From NCBI GenBank assembly GCA_019843655.1, contig JACDQD010000103.1:13391501-13455500 (forward strand): DNA of 64,000 nucleotides, read 5' to 3'. Every line of letters begins with the position of its first letter. Positions within the stretch are counted from its first letter, which is position 1. This stretch comes from Lethocerus indicus. Taxonomy: Eukaryota > Arthropoda > Insecta > Hemiptera > Belostomatidae. The position numbers and the translations under genes are program-made. The notes beneath the pieces were generated by a model that saw only the letters and a list, made by a program, of their open reading frames with translations, did not search any database and had not been told where the DNA came from. Positions 24,670 through 35,526 of this stretch are shown piece by piece.

Positions 24670-25180
24670 TTATAGACAATTAGATCGTCTTGTGGTCTCT
24701 TTTGTATATGCAACTAATTAGAAGCTTTCACTCTTGTTCCTTGTTTTACAATTTTGATCAATGCAGCCTAGGTTCACTGAAGAGTGCGGATGAAAAACCA
24801 GTGGAAACCGTAGAAGTGAAGCCCCTCTGGAAAATAGTGTAGTTGTTGGTAATTAAAAGTCACCATAAGAGACTACACCGGACATCCAGGAAGGAATATG
24901 TCCTCGGATCCATCAGCGTGGAGCAACTACACGAGACCAGTATGTTTACAGCATCGCTATTTAGGGAGGCTTCAACTAATAAAAATCTGCTTAGATATAC
25001 GTTTTTTTTTATAACCTTTTTTATTTTGTAAAATCGACAAAGTATAATTTATGTTATAAGTAAAAGTGCTGACTTTTTTATTTTTACATGTATTTCGTGA
25101 TAAAAGGAACCACCCAAAGATGGCACTTTTGACACAAGAACAATTATAGTCTAAGGGCTAAGAATAGAGATCTTAGGCCA
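24670..25180. other. Non-coding DNA
   Basis: No gene or clear repeat recognised. Some of it may be further decayed transposon sequence. Confidence 0.35.
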
Positions 25181-25187
25181 GCGGCGT

Positions 25188-25628
25188 TTAAGCCGACGCG
25201 GGGGATAATGGATGGGTAAGAGAGGAAAGGGACTGAACGAGTGGATTAGAATTAGGAGAAAGGCGGGAGTGGAACTTCAGGAATCGGGATTTTGTGACTT
25301 CGTCGACTGTCGGTATGCTGAGGTCATGGTGGATTGTGTGGTTAGAAACATACCGGGGAGCATTAAGGATGGTAAGAAGGACTTTTGATTGGAATCTCTG
25401 GATGCGAGCGATGTCGGATGTCTCGGTGGAACCCCATAGCTCTATACCGTGTGTCCATGTCGGTTCAAGTAGCGCTTTGTAAATTGTCAGTTTGTTACTT
25501 AAGGTCAATTTTGATGTCCGTTTTAGTAATGGCCTTAAGAGTTCAAATTTTCTGTTTAAGTCGATTCTTTTGAGTCGGGTATGGGGGATTCCTAGATATA
25601 CTGGCGTCCATATCTCAAGAAATTCCAT
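25188..25628 (-). pseudogene. Jockey-type non-LTR retrotransposon, RT 3' fragment
   Basis: A 146-codon open frame matches the region just after the catalytic palm of Jockey-clade reverse transcriptases: YLGIPHTRLKRIDLN, then LTLSNKLTIYKALLEPTW, then GIELWGSTETSDIARIQRFQ and LNAPRYVSNHTIHHDL. The endonuclease and the catalytic YADD part are missing, as expected for a 5'-truncated insertion. The frame being intact suggests that it is fairly recent or lightly mutated. Confidence 0.88.
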
Positions 25629-26815
25629 TCTAATCTGACTACATCATGGTCCAAGTAATTTTTTCGAATTAAATTTTTCTATTAGACACACTTTCGATTT
25701 CTTTTGTTTTAAATGGTTTTCGTACTGGATATGTTGCATATTCTAGGTTTTGAATGTGCGAAAGTATAGAATTTTGTGGTGGACGGGCTTCACCTGTCAT
25801 AAAGGCGAAAACAATTGTACCATGAAATAAATATTCCGAAATATAGTAATAATTAAGTGAAATCGCTACTCCAAATTCCTTCGAACGTCTGTTTTCAAAT
25901 GAGTGATTTGAATAATTATGTAATTAATTCCATATGACTTACATATTTGTTTCAGCATGTGCACCAGTTTGTTTGGGCCTCGTCTGTATTAGCTCAGTGT
26001 TAGGGAATTATTTTTACTGAATGATTAAGAAAACGTTTTTATATAAACGTTCAATTAATAAACTTGAACGAATGCTCGCATCGCCATTAGCTTGAGTGCA
26101 CCATTAGCTATAATAGTCGGTTTGAAGAATGAAGCTATTTCTTAATTGAAACACTAATTATCTAGCACGGAGAACACGGTGTTCTGCCGTTCATCAAAGT
26201 CATTATGCAACTGAACGCGGAAACTTCCTACTTCTGAAATATCTGATTGAAACGCAGCCAAATTTCCATTATTACAGACACAAAATGTTATCTAACAACA
26301 GAGTTAATTTCACCCTACTTATCTAAAAACTAATCGTAGCTAATTCGAGTTGGGTTCCAGGGTAGATTTTAATGAAGTAACATTACCATGACTGTACCAC
26401 AGTTATTTTTCAAATATAGAGGCATAGGCAGTACCAAATATACCACGCAATCCATAACCTTCAAATATCCTATCTTTCTAGGGTATATATTGCAGCTCTT
26501 ACCAGTATAGCTATTATAATAAATATTATGTACAGTAATCAGTTCACTGTATAACCTCTAGTTTCTAACTAAAAACTCTAGTCCAACGTATCTTTTGTCT
26601 AAACCTTTTCTTGGTAGTATGATTCAATTGCGCAAGCCGGTTATTTTTCCATTTTATGATAATATAGGTCCTACTTTTAGTTTTACTAAAAGTGGAGATA
26701 GGCCTAACAGCTAGGTTAAATTTATACAATATACAGACAGCTGCTGTTGGAAATTGAAAAAGTATTTTTCTAAAAATAAAAATCATAAAAGGGAAATGCC
26801 TTATTTCGTAAAGCA
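25629..26815. other. AT-rich intergenic DNA
   Basis: No gene recognised. Open frames are short and without family resemblance. Confidence 0.4.
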
Positions 26816-26820
26816 TTTAT

Positions 26821-26858
26821 GCAATTTATAGTAATGACCACTTGGTTTGTATCCCGGG
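26821..26858. repeat. 38-bp direct repeat, copy 1
   Basis: Begins 'gcaatttatagtaatgacca' and matches 28984-29021 with about two differences. The two copies bracket the Helitron-like and satellite region and the first copy of the TRMT2B 3' duplication. Confidence 0.85.
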
Positions 26859-27105
26859 GCGATTTCAGGTTTGTAACCCAAAGACAATTTTTTTTGTCTA
26901 CCCATTTGTCACTACCGTCGCAAACGAATCTCCCTTATCGTCTACCCTGTCGCACAAAGTCATGCCTCCAATGAAAAGACTTCGTCTTAGCAAAAAAAAG
27001 TCTCAGGCATCAAGAGTGGCTCTTGCGAGAGCTAATGAGACTGCACATCAGGCTAGGACACAGACAAATAGACACGAACATCGTATAAAATATTTTTCAA
27101 AATAA
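26842..27105 (+). pseudogene. Possible Helitron-associated coding remnant
   Basis: An 87-codon frame whose second half is rich in Arg, Gln and Glu (KKKSQASRVALARANETAHQ, then TQTNRHEHR). This resembles the Arg/Gln-rich N-terminal segment found ahead of the helicase in insect Helitron and Helentron proteins. No Rep or helicase motif is present. The assignment is tentative and is helped by the Helitron-like sequence at 28170-28210. Confidence 0.35.
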
Positions 27106-27329
27106 TAGATAAAATCTGTAGTCAAATAAATTTATTTTTAATTTTAAAAAATGTTCCCTTCTAATTTATGCATTACAAGCCTTAACAGATTCACTTAAAC
27201 AAAAATAGGTGCATATATTGATATTTTAATAATTAATATTTTTCAATTTTTGGGTCTGGAAAAAAGGATCAGGATTTGTACCAGGAGAACATGAGATATA
27301 AGGAGGTCGCTCGGTTTGAATTTAGTAAC

Positions 27330-28060
27330 TTCCCGCCGGGTGCTGCCCCCTGGTGGCGATTTCTGGAACTACTAGCGCCAGTATCGACACTACCCGTACA
27401 GTACCGCCCCCTGGTGGTGATTTCTGGAACTACTAGCGCCAGTATCGACACTACCCGTACAGTACCGCCCCCTGGTGGTGATTTCTGGAACTACTAGCGC
27501 CAGTATCGACACTACCCGTACAGTCCCGCCCCCTGGTGGCGATTTCTGGAACTACTAGCGCCAGTATCGACACTACCCGTACAGTACCGCCCCCTGGTGG
27601 CGATTTCTGGAACTACTAGCGCCAGTATCGACACTACCCGTACAGTACCGCCCCCTGGTGGCGATTTCTGGAACTACTAGCGCCAGTATCGACACTACCC
27701 GTACAGTCCCGCCCCCTGGTGGCGATTTCTGGAACTACTAGCGCCAGTATCGACACTACCCGTACAGTACCGCCCCCTGGTGGCGATTTCTGGAACTACT
27801 AGCGCCAGTATCGACACTACCCGTACAGTACCGCCCCCTGGTGGTGATTTCTGGAACTACTAGCGCCAGTATCGACACTACCCGTACAGTACCGCCCCCT
27901 GGTGGCGATTTCTGGAACTACTAGCGCCAGTATCGACACTACCCGTACAGTACCGCCCCCTGGTGGTATTTTACGGAAATATTAGCGCCAGTATCGACAC
28001 TTCCCGTGCAGTAATGCCCCCTGGTGGTATTTTATGGAACTACCAGCGCCCGTATTATCT
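27330..28060. repeat. 61-bp satellite with CTCF-like motif in every unit
   Basis: Twelve copies of GCCCCCTGGTGG occur at an exact 61-bp period, with cores starting near 27343, 27404, 27465, 27526, 27587, 27648, 27709, 27770, 27831, 27892, 27953 and 28014. The central units are nearly identical. On the minus strand each central core with its flank reads CCACCAGGGGGCGGTA, very close to the vertebrate CTCF consensus (CCACCAGGGGGCGCTA), all in the same direction. The outer units have diverged but keep the core. It lies 3' of TRMT2B, between Helitron-like traces. The repeat itself is certain; CTCF binding is inference. Confidence 0.95.
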
Positions 28061-28730
28061 GTACCAGGAAATTTCCCTACCTATAACCTTTCTTTTTAGA
28101 CCTTTCTTAACATGTCTATTGGACATGGTCATTGTCTAAATGGAGTTTGTCTGTGTGTGTGTATGTTCACTATGCATTTCCAAACGGCTGAACCGATTTC
28201 CACCAAACTTAATAATTAATAGTATAGTTTGTCACATTACTAAAAAGCCGCCAACAGATACTTTACATTATTGTTTCCCTTTCTGTTATTTAAATATTAT
28301 AATGTAATCATTCACATTAAAGCTTTCTTGAACTAATATAAATGCACCCAACAGGTATACATTAATGTTTCCCTTTCTCAGATATTTTTAGCATGAGCTA
28401 ACTACTTTGTCATAAAAGCAATACCTATCTAATAATACTTATATAATAAGTTAATTATTAAAAGTTTAGTGTCACATTCATTAAAAAGAACTTCTTACAG
28501 ATATGTTGCAATAATGTTTCCCTTTCTCAGACATATTTAGGACTATTTTGTCATTCCATTCAAGATTATAAACTATGTATGCATTAAGATACAAGTAATA
28601 AATAGTAAAATATGATTGCAGAGATAATGATCATAATAGTGATGCCGCGGGTACATTTACATGTACATCTTACATTTTTATTTATGCATAGAAAGGTAGA
28701 ACTATGAATGTAGTGTACCCTCAAGTACTG
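28061..28730. mobile_element. Helitron-like non-coding sequence
   Basis: The block at 28170-28210 (atgcatttcc, aaacggctgaaccgatttcc, accaaactt) resembles a sequence common in insect Helitron-type elements. It follows the satellite, as in Helentron/DINE elements that carry internal tandem repeats. Three spaced copies of 'aatgtttccctttctcaga' or close variants (about 28271, 28362 and 28514) follow. The ends (5'-TC, 3' hairpin-CTRR) were not identified. Confidence 0.42.
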
Positions 28731-28804
28731 TAATAAACATATCTTTCATTATAATTCTGCTTTCTTATGGATGTGAACCCCCAGAGCAAGGTCAGGTATT
28801 TCAG

Positions 28805-28853
<49 letters not shown>

Positions 28854-28979
28854 CATAAATGAACAATCAAACTGGTTTACTCTTCAGTTTTTATTTTACT
28901 ACAAATATAAATTTAAAAATAAATTCTTAGACCAATGGATTCATCTGTTGAATACAAATACTATTTCACAATGATTTGT
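28731..28979. repeat. Duplicated copy of TRMT2B 3' end
   Basis: Matches 29023-29284 along its length, including an internal (TA)n run at 28808-28852 and the block corresponding to the last 12 or so codons and the stop of TRMT2B. On the minus strand the copy still reads through the equivalent codons with conservative changes (HCEIVFVFNR instead of HCEVVFLFIR), but lacks the rest of the exon. Confidence 0.9.
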
Positions 28980-28983
28980 AATA

Positions 28984-29021
28984 GCAATTTATAGTAATGA
29001 CCATTTGGTTTGTATCCCAGG
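28984..29021. repeat. 38-bp direct repeat, copy 2
   Basis: Matches 26821-26858. It sits exactly at the junction between the two duplicated TRMT2B 3' copies. Confidence 0.85.
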
Positions 29022-29096
29022 GTAATAAACATATCTTTCATTACAATTCTGCTTTCTTATGGATGTGAACCCCTGGAGCAAGGTCAGGTATTTCAG

Positions 29097-29097
<1 letters not shown>

Positions 29098-29160
<63 letters not shown>
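29098..29160. repeat. (TA)n microsatellite
   Basis: About 31 TA units, matching the shorter run at 28808-28852 in the duplicate. It lies in the 3' flank of TRMT2B. Confidence 0.95.
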
Positions 29161-29163
<3 letters not shown>

Positions 29164-29245
29164 GAACAATCACACTGGTTTACTGTTCAGTTTTTATTTT
29201 TACTACAAATATAAATTTAAAAAATAAATTATTAGACCAATGAAT

Positions 29246-32200
29246 TCATCTGATGAATAGAAATACTACTTCACAATGATTTGTGTATGGAAACATGTCT
29301 ACAGGTTGCATGTTTGTCAAGCAAAAATGTGGTGACTTATCGAATTTTGGATTACTCAAATCAACGAAATTCTGCATTGTTGTTCTACTGTCGGCTTTAC
29401 ATGAAATATATACAAGACGGTTGATGTTCCTGCACTTACGAATCGCCTTGATAGTTGCTCTATCTGCAAAATTGATTAATAACTATATAATAATAATAAT
29501 AATATTTAATTAATAATAATTAATAACTAAATGATTAATAACTCTATTTAATGGAAATGAAAATAGCATTTATAAATAACACATTAATTATTAGATGTTT
29601 TTAAAACATAATACGCAAAATAAATTTTAGTAAAAAAATATAATTCTACTTTATGGAATGAGGTGTTCTTAACAAAATTTACTTACCAATACCTGCTCTG
29701 CCAGGATTTAAAACTGTGACAATATCTGATGAAACTTCCAAGTCTTGTAGAACTCCAATTATTTTCTGCAGATGAAATATATAAAGTATGAAATATTTCG
29801 TGGAAGACTTGGGAAAGAGTTACAAGTTTTTTCCAAACGATAATGCAACATAATAAACATATTTACAAATGGTGCCTCAGTTTTTAGTATACACAGTAAT
29901 ACTTCATCACAACCCTCCTCATCAGATATTACCTTTTTTCTTTGAATTTACAATGTTAATGAAACAAACATGAATTTTTACAGGTCTACTGTTGAATAAC
30001 TTCAAAAAACATAATTTGGGATTGTTTTCTGGGAGGTTTTTCAATGAAATTGTTTTGACATTCATTTCTTTTTACTTGTTTTAGTAATACTAGTCCTGTA
30101 ACTGAACTGCTGAACTCTCTGTGTTGTGCTCAAAGCAGAAAACTTACTTTGGTCCCAATATTCAATCGCATTTCTACTTATGTTTTTAACAAATAAAAAG
30201 CAACTAATCAAAAGAAATTATTTCAGTTGTAATTTAGGTAATCTATGGAATTAATTAATGACAACGTTCAACATTAATGACCACCAAATTAATGGGAAGC
30301 TTGGGCACATGAAATTATATCTATTTCAGTTATTATTTCAAGATAATTTCCCAGACCAGAATTAAATGAGAGGTGAATCAAAGAATGACCTATAAGAATA
30401 GAACTAAAGCTGTTACCTTTTCAATCCGTCCACTCATAAAGTGGCAGTTGGTCACAGAATTATACTTAGCATTGATCATGGCATCTTGCACAGCCTGTGG
30501 AACAATTTCAATGCCAATACAACCTCTTACATAACTACTGGCCAGTAAACTTATAGCACCTGTGTAACAATTAAATGCAGACATCAATAATACTTCCTAA
30601 TAAAATACCCAGGGAATACCTATTCAAATGTCTACAATAATTATCATTTTTTGAACTTTCCAATTGGAAGAAAATTTTTTTGCAGCATAGGTATTCGAAT
30701 ATGAGAGTGAACTATCAGTTTTTTTTTAAGTTCTGTATTTCATTTAGGACCCATGAGAAAATTATATTTAATTTGTTTTTAAATAATATTTATTTTTATT
30801 TTCCCATAATGTATTAAGGAACTTTTATTTTCAAAAAATGGATTTAAGAATTCTGAATTATGCCGGCAGAATTCATGAAAAATACTACTCACAATACAGT
30901 AATGACTATTGGAAATTCCATACCTGTTCCACAGCACAGATCCAGTAGGGTAGATTTTTCATTCAAACCAGCGAATCGCAGAGCAGCTTCATACATAAGA
31001 ATAGCGGCTTGTGGATTCACCTGGAAGAATGAATCAGGGGATATCCTGAATGTGTAACCTCCAATTTCTTCATACAAGTAAGGCTCTCCAGACAGTAATA
31101 TAAAAGGTGATATGCTGTCAGTGCAGCGAGTGTGACGGCTAAAAGAAAATTACAATCACACAAGAAAATCTTGTATGAGTATAACCATAATTATATTACA
31201 TTCTTGTCCGTATATTAAAAGTCACAAGAAATTTCAGAGCTAAATTTTAATCATTGAAATATGTCTGAGCATTAGCACTTTTCAACAAAACGAAAGACAA
31301 AGCTTGATAAATATTTCATCTCATATTTCTTAATTGATAAATATTTTCAAATAATTATTTATTATTCAGTTTTACATAAGCACTATTATTAAATTAAAAA
31401 CATAATTTCATAATAATAATTATTTAAGATACAAAAAAACAAATGATTCTTCCTAAATAATTATTTTCCCTAAGTATAAGGGAAGTAAGGAATTGAAGTA
31501 AAGGTAAACCTTTAAATTTCTTAACTTAGATCTACTGAGAAAGGAATTTATATTACAAATAGGTGTATTAGTTCAAAATCACAGATTGGCTCCCCTTTTT
31601 ATATAAGTAAATGAAGTATAAATGTTAGAAGTACAACTAATTCCAAATTTATATATTTAATTAATGATAGTTATCTTTATTTAATTGTTCTTTGTTAGTT
31701 TTGACCTTGTTTTCTATAGTGGAAGGAGATGCCTTATGTTCTGTTATGCATTAATTTATTTAATTAATGTAAGCAGTCTATTCACAAGGTTAAAAATTTC
31801 ATATGATTTACAACTGTTTAGTCTTTACAGAAAACTGTAAAAAATAAACATATGACTGATGCAAATATTTCCTATTTCTACAAAGTACATACATAACTTA
31901 AAAATTAAATCTCACCACGTCTGGAGATACAAGGCTTTCAAGTTGCAGCCACTGTTCAGAAAGTGATCAGACAGCCTTTTTTTCGATTCGATCACCTCAT
32001 CTTCAGAAGCACCGTCCGGATGGACAACAACTGCAGCTATAGTTTCAGCTTTATTGTTCGATCTCACTATCAGGTTCCGCCAGTATCCACCATCATGGAG
32101 GTCGTGGCACGCACGCAAAGGTGAACTCCGAACGAAGTCCTGGTATATCTAATGACAATAATCATCAATTCATTAAATAACAATCAGAACAGATAAGAAA

Positions 32201-34467
32201 TTAGTAAGTATGAGAAAATAAAATATAAACCATGTTATGATAAGAAAAAAATATTAACAAAATGTGTACCATACGCCTTGATGAGTACAATCTGAATAAT
32301 AATAATTTAGAATTTTTTGACTAAATAACATGATAGTATATAATATACATTGGTAAACTGAACCATTTTCCTATGTTAATTTTTCTATTAATTTTATTAT
32401 TTGTAAATGTTATTTCCTATTTACTTTTCTCTTGGTTATTTGGATATGTCTCTCTTGGATATGTCTTAACCATATCCTTAATCTCCTTATTATGTACAAT
32501 TATTTCCTTAATCAAGTTACCTAATATTAAATGCGGCCTAAATTATCATGGCACCCATCAGATATGAATAATGAAGTATTTTGGAGGACACTATTATGAC
32601 AAAGTAATACTAGTATAAATGTGAAATTTTCTTGATACATGAAATTTTAAAACTAGTAATACTACTCAAATATCACAATGTTAGCATGTGAACTTTGGCT
32701 GAAAACCACTCCTAATACGTTAGTAAGAACTAGGGAACATATATTATAATTATATATAACCTGTGCAAGTTGAATATGGTGCTTTTTTAGATTGACCAAA
32801 TGAGTAGGTTGTACACAGAATACTTCCCCATCGATCGGTTTACCTATAAAATATCCAACAGTTTTGGGATTTCCATCAACTCCGGTTCTGATACTGAACT
32901 CATCCTTGTTGCGGTATGCTTTGGTTACAGGCTGAAACAAGAAAAACTATATCAAAATAATTGGCTTGGCATACAAATGTTGACTTGAGTCAACAAAAAA
33001 ACACATTTATATTCAAATAATCTGAGACCACAAAAAATAACTCTCTCCCCCCCTGTTCCACTTAAGTTTGTGATCAAGGTGACCAGAGACATGTGGTTTC
33101 ATCACACTGCCTATTAATTTAAAAATTTTGATTTTATATTTAGGAGAAATTAAAATTATAAAATAGTGATCTATTGCACAGTATTACAGCAGATGACAAC
33201 AGGTAAGACCTATTCAAATACAGTTACACCTTATTAAGACAAATGAGAAATCCGGTGTCACAATTTGAATTTTTTTTCAGAATTTGGCTTTCCTAAATAT
33301 TTTTCCACACTTAAACTACAGTATTGCGGTTTTCTCAGTTCACATTATTAAGTATAATATTATTCATCCAAAGCAAGGCCTTAAATAATGGTGACATATA
33401 TAACATGTATAATTGATCCACATATTCTAAACTTAATATTTCACTGGACACCCTGACTTATAAATGATGTAACCAATAAACAACAAACCACATGTTCCCA
33501 TAGTTAAAACAAAGAATTATTATTGTAGTTAATATTTTATGACATTGTTAAATAATTTTAAAACTGAATTGTCAATATTAAACCCGAAAAATAGATTCAT
33601 ACAATAAAATCGTTATTATATAATGAAAAATGTTTGAAAGTTCTCAGCAAAGTCATTGTGGCATGTTACATACATTCTGAAGTTACAAATTGAGACAAGA
33701 TGTATTCTGTTAAAAAAAAATCTATAACTGTATGAAACAGAAATACATAATTAATTAAACTCACAGATGGAATAATACGATGAATTTTTGTTCGTATATT
33801 ATAAGACAGTCTTTCTTTGAAGTGTTTAAAAATGTTCGTACACCATTTCTGCTTACTTATTAACTGGCTTTTGTAATCCATTTTCCATAATGGTGTAATA
33901 ACATCTGCCAAGACATCATACTGGTTTTCAACAGTGATTCTCTGTAATTGATAAAAATATTAAATATCAGAAATTAATTGAAAATTGGTCTTTTGTAACC
34001 ATTAATTAAATGTTGTTATATTATCACTAGCCCAATGAATAGGTAAATGTTTCTGCCTTCAAACCAGAAACTTAAATCCACAACCACATCCACTGTAGCT
34101 AAACGTACAATACATATATAAATAAAATAAATATATATACAAAAAAATGTCAGGAATCAAAGGTCACATTAGCAAAGGATGATTCCCTACAATATTGTAT
34201 CAAATTACAGTCAGTGATAATTATCAGCAGTTCATCATTCAGATTTTCTGATATTTTACAAAATTCTAAGTATTTTTATGTCTAACAATTGTAGTAACCT
34301 TCAGTGAAGGATAGTCCCCTGTTCAATTGACAAAAAACAATGTAGCAGTTAAAGTAACATGCAGTTGGGTTTTAATAAAACCTTACAGATGATTCTGGAG
34401 TAACTTCATTAACCCTAACTAGTGGTGTGTTTGAGTTTCTTCTGGCGGCCCATTTTATGAGCCTCAT
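29246..34467 (-). CDS. TRMT2B: tRNA (uracil-5-)-methyltransferase, mitochondrial TRMT2B type
   Basis: SAM-dependent enzyme that makes 5-methyluridine in tRNA/rRNA; vertebrate TRMT2B acts in mitochondria. Eight exons: 34467-34387, 33941-33765, 32931-32761, 32148-31916, 31138-30924, 30559-30417, 29765-29687 and 29463-29246. They give 438 aa in one frame (human about 504). The N terminus (MRLIKWAARR) is basic and Asp/Glu-free for its first 20 residues, fitting mitochondrial import. TRMT2B-like blocks include DGNPKTVGYFIG, GGYWRN, TRCTDSISP and GEPYLYEE. The SAM loop is DLCCGTG (287-293). NPGRAG (360-365) replaces the DPPRAG of TRMT2A, as in TRMT2B. The nucleophile is Cys388 in YISCK, and the likely general base is Glu431 in HCE. 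AATAAA lies on the minus strand at 29193-29198. The gene is head to head with the ClC-7 gene, with about 1.05 kb between start codons. The 3' end is tandemly duplicated downstream. Confidence 0.93.
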
Positions 34468-35518
34468 GTTTTTATTAGCCGCAGGTAGGGCCCAGCTACT
34501 CCACCTCTCGATCAATTAGGTTAAAACACCGAGAGAACAAATGAAAAAACATATAACCGAACGAATAACACAAATTGAAAATCGTAATGCGAACCCCCAA
34601 TGAGATATAAACAAACCTCTCAGACAAACGGTGCCAACAATGCTCGAAAAATAAAACTAAATTTAATAACGGTTTGGATCTTTCGTAAAATTTAGTGAGA
34701 CAAGGTAATATTCAAGTAAGAAGAAAACAAATAAATGAGTTCGCTTTTGTCAACTCTTTGAAGAATATTATTTTCTGTTACTACGTATTAGCCAACGTTT
34801 ATTAGGCACACAACTTGTCCAATTGGCAATAGATGGGGATCACATTTTGTATTTTTTTTAACAGAATTCAACAACATTTTCAGAATCATCCTAATTGAAT
34901 CACTTCCACTTCAATTCGGTAATTTACCGGTCGTTTAGTTATTTTCGGTTTTGACTGTTGGCAATGGCATAGGAGCTATCACTACTCAGTGTCATTCCAA
35001 ATTAGCCTAGGAAGGAAGAATGTTATTACTGTTATCACATTGTGTATGACCGAAGAAAACGGTAAAATCTTAGCCTCTTTTATTGGTAATACGTTTAATT
35101 ATCGATGCTAATACTGTATAAATTAGATCCGATTAATTAATATATATTGTCATTGTGAAACAGCCGGTGAATCTCTTTTTTATTATTTGTGGAAACCTGT
35201 ATAAAGGTATGTACCACCTTACTTACGTAGTATTGTATAAAAATTTGTTTTATGTAATAGTCTTGCGGCACTAGAATATTCTGCAAAACGTGCAATGCTA
35301 ATACTTTTTAATACTTTTATCCATTTTGGCCAGTATAGATAGGTATGACCTTGCCTCTGTTTAATATTCTCCACATTCCCCTATTGATATCGGATTAAAT
35401 ATCAGTAGAGTTGATTCATATGCTCGAGGGATCATTTTTCCAACTAGTCTATTGCAATTGCATAATACAGTTCAGTACTCAGACTTTTTATTGCAGGGTT
35501 AATTTATGATTATGAGCA
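34468..35518. promoter_or_regulatory. Shared upstream region of TRMT2B and ClC-7
   Basis: 1,051 bases separate the divergent start codons. The stretch lacks TATA boxes placed for either gene and contains no other recognised feature except the ClC-7 leader. An acceptor (TTTTTATTGCAG, ending 35496) shows that the ClC-7 leader is spliced. A bidirectional promoter is plausible but not shown. Confidence 0.5.
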
Positions 35519-35526
35519 ATGGATAA
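35506..35526 (+). promoter_or_regulatory. Upstream ORF overlapping the ClC-7 start
   Basis: ATG at 35506 opens a six-codon frame (MIMSNG, stop TAA 35524-35526) in another frame that overlaps the ClC-7 ATG at 35519. Ribosomes starting here would pass the main start before stopping, so it could lower translation. Confidence 0.6.

Noticed and set aside
28808..29160. CRISPR-like or other regular spaced repeats
   Set aside because: This is a eukaryotic region; the pattern is a TA microsatellite in a two-copy tandem duplication.
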